This document shows positions 62,291 to 64,000 of a stretch of DNA of 64,000 bases, piece after piece. Positions within the stretch are counted from its first letter, which is position 1. Every line of letters begins with the position of its first letter. Below the pieces are notes generated by a model. It made no database searches. It was not told where the DNA came from and saw only the letters and a list, made by a program, of their open reading frames with translations. The stretch comes from Prorocentrum cordatum (taxonomy: Eukaryota; Sar; Dinophyceae; Prorocentrales; Prorocentraceae), in the NCBI GenBank assembly GCA_963575745.1, contig CAUYUJ010020695.1, positions 35,001 to 99,000 on the forward strand, read 5' to 3'. A program made the position numbers and the translations under genes.

Positions 62291-62900
62291 CCGTGGTCAC
62301 CATCCGCCCCCCCCCCCGAGAGGACGCGGCAACGCGGCGCGGGTGGCAGCGAGATGCCGCGACAGATTCGTCGCCCCCCCTCGGAAAGGGGGAGGGCGAC
62401 GAGGGCGATTCGAGCGCGGGCTTGCCGGCAACCGACGGCGCTGCGACCGCTCGCTGGGGCCGCGGCCCGCGGCGGATTGAGCGCCCGGAGCGCGCGCGCG
62501 CGGGGGGGCCCCGGGAAACGTGCATGGAGGGGGCTGGGGGATGGATCCCCCTCCCCCCCCCCTCCTCATCGCTCTTCCTTTCTCGGCCCCGCCCCGCGTC
62601 GCGCCTCCGTCATCCGTCGGAACCGGGCGCTTCAGGGAGGGCTCGGGGTGTCATCGCTGGGCCTGGGGCGTCGTGGTTGGGGCGCTTTGGTTTGCGTCGG
62701 TCGGTCGGTCGGTCCGCGCGCCGGCCCCGCGGCCGGGCCGGCCCCTTCGAGGGCAGACGGGGCAGCGCGCCGAAAGGCGCGCGCACGGTGAGACAACATG
62801 AGCCAATAATGAAAAACAGAGGAGTGCGCCAAGACGTCAGTCATAACATACGTTGCATATCGGCGTGGCCTAACGCCACTCAGAAGACGACGAGCATTGA
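62291..62900. other. GC-rich gap inside the LINE region
   Basis: Poly-C/poly-G tracts, a GGTCGGTCGGTCGG run at about 62,697-62,713 and an AT-richer piece from 62,795. No RT or ORF1 similarity and no gene. Probably an insertion or a junction between two element fragments. Confidence 0.5.
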
Positions 62901-62929
62901 TGGGCGTACATATCACCAACTCAAACGTT

Positions 62930-63976
62930 ACTTGCAAAAAGAACCGCTCCATCTCAACGACGGCCTGTCAACTGATCTCCAGGGCGTCGCACCAGAACCG
63001 CGGCTTCCAAGCGAGAAGCATTTTGCTCCGCTTGTTCTCGTCGTCGAGGTGCTCGAACCAGCGTCTGTCTCTCTGATCTTGTCGCGGCGCGCCCACTCGA
63101 TAGTCTGCGCGCGCCTCGCCGCGGCATCCATGCGCGCCGAGTTGCCGATGTCGAGCTGGTCGCACTGGCCCGCCAGCTCGACGATGCGGGGCAGGGCCTC
63201 GTGCTCTGCGACGCCCCACTGCTCGGGCTTCAAAGAGCAGGCACCGCGAAACATCGAGCGGCGATCTAGAGGCGCATGCCACCGATGAAGGAACGACAAA
63301 TACCGACTCATGCTCCTTGGCCCGTTCAAGGGGACATCCTCGAACTCCTCCTGCGCGCAATTGTCAGCGACATCCCCCCAGTCTCGCATGCGCCCGCCAG
63401 GGTCGTGCTTCGCGGGGCGAGTGCGGACGTCGGGCTGGGGCTTCGGGACCTCGGCTCTACCTCGCGGGGCAAGCCTAGCCATGGAATCCAGCGCCTCTTC
63501 GTCGCTGAACTCCACAAACACCCCGCCCTCGCCGATCGGAGCATAGACGCCCCTGACGCCCATGGACACGGTCACAGGCGTCACCGCGAGACCGAGGCCA
63601 AGGCCCAGGGCGCTGTTTACCTCCGCCACCCTCCAGACTCCAGCAGGTGGCGTCTCGGCCCCTCGAACGACCGCCCCGTCGGCGCCCCCCGAGGATGCGC
63701 CAGCGCCCCCGGCATCGCCGAGCCGAATGCTCGGCTGCGCGAAAGCCGCTCCAAGGAGGGCCTCGGCTGCGGCGCGCCGGCCTCGGATGCGGCCCACGGC
63801 GGGGCAGTCGGCGGGCGTCGCCCCGTCGGCCCGGGCGGTCTCCGCGGCCAGGGCGGCCGCGCGAGCGAACAACTTCGCGAGGAGGTCGTCGCCCAACTCG
63901 CCCGCGGGGAACGAATGGACGGCATCGGCAAAACCGCGTGACAGTCGACCATCAGCAGCTGGGCGACCCACTCCAC
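62930..63976 (-). pseudogene. LINE ORF1-like protein, 5' end outside the window, one frameshift
   Basis: The frame is open from the window edge region. After an Ala/Gly-rich N-terminus it gives TVSMGVRGVYAPIGEGGVFV, RMRDWGDVADNCAQEEFEDV, LNGPRSMSRYLSFLHRW, EHEALPRIVELAGQCDQLDI and RRAQTIEWARRDKIRETD. A one-base shift near 63,070 leads to RWFEHLDDENKRSKMLLAW and ends at about 62,968. The order (FEDxPLxGPRS, then CDQL, then RRxQ and E-rich tail) is that of the ORF upstream of dinoflagellate RTs as I remember it. An RNA-binding or particle role is inferred. Confidence 0.5.
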
Positions 63977-64000
63977 GGGGCCGTCTGCGGGGTGGCCGCC

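Larger units (their letters stand above)
59990..64000 (-). mobile_element. Rearranged LINE-type (non-LTR) element
   Basis: The minus strand carries, 5' to 3', an ORF1-like protein entering from the window edge, an unrelated GC-rich gap, the C-terminal half of an RT with YVDD, a region with a zinc-finger-like motif, and a methyltransferase-like relic. RT without LTR, integrase or recombinase motifs points to a non-LTR element. The missing RT N-terminus and the gap show deletion or rearrangement, so the parts may come from more than one insertion. Confidence 0.5.

Noticed and set aside
62164-63288. 374-codon plus-strand open frame
   Set aside because: Antisense to the LINE ORF1 and the GC-rich gap; no domain, Arg/Pro/Gly-rich.

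Overview
The window looks like nuclear DNA of a dinoflagellate. Supporting this are dinoflagellate-type copia, LINE and tyrosine-recombinase retroelement proteins, GC-rich DNA broken by dense micro- and minisatellites, very long repeat-filled introns, and one probable GA-AG intron. A Prorocentrum-like genome would fit, but the species cannot be fixed from sequence alone. I see no rRNA, tRNA, operon or bacterial-type signal.

The only host gene I can reconstruct lies on the minus strand between 59,536 and 36,049. Seven exons splice into one open frame of about 390 residues with about ten hydrophobic segments. It looks like a drug/metabolite-transporter-superfamily protein of the nucleotide-sugar transporter (SLC35A-like) type. 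Both ends are missing. The 170-nt intron inside the first recognised exon region consists of two 85-bp tandem repeats that copy exon sequence. The other introns are packed with foldback elements, two MITE-like families and (GGA)n tracts. The 18.3-kb intron between 55,095 and 36,753 holds a 10.2-kb copia element with both LTRs.

Layout: 1-6,730, degenerate tyrosine-recombinase retroelement (plus strand: gag-like ORF, RT, RNase H, methyltransferase-like relic, recombinase). 6,880-11,290, satellite fragments, duplications and two degenerate minus-strand ORFs. 11,300-17,000, a run of minisatellites (95-bp and several 12-bp arrays) and microsatellites. 17,690-20,870, a second, badly decayed copia element (minus). 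20,950-27,270, MITE copies and three large arrays (CTAGTA-rich, 90-bp, 24-bp). 27,450-30,640, a degenerate ORF, a 140-bp hairpin and a minisatellite. 31,040-35,900, a higher-order satellite with 2-kb units. 36,049-59,536, the transporter gene and its intronic load, including a 4.3-kb multi-frame pseudogene at 38,836-43,100 and the copia element at 44,718-54,931. 59,990-64,000, a rearranged LINE-type element (minus).

A cytosine-methyltransferase-like domain seems to recur in the tyrosine-recombinase element, twice in the copia element, and next to the LINE. The mobile elements all carry stops or frameshifts, so none looks autonomous. Several insertions can be dated relative to their targets because target-site duplications and paralogous empty sites are present in the same window.
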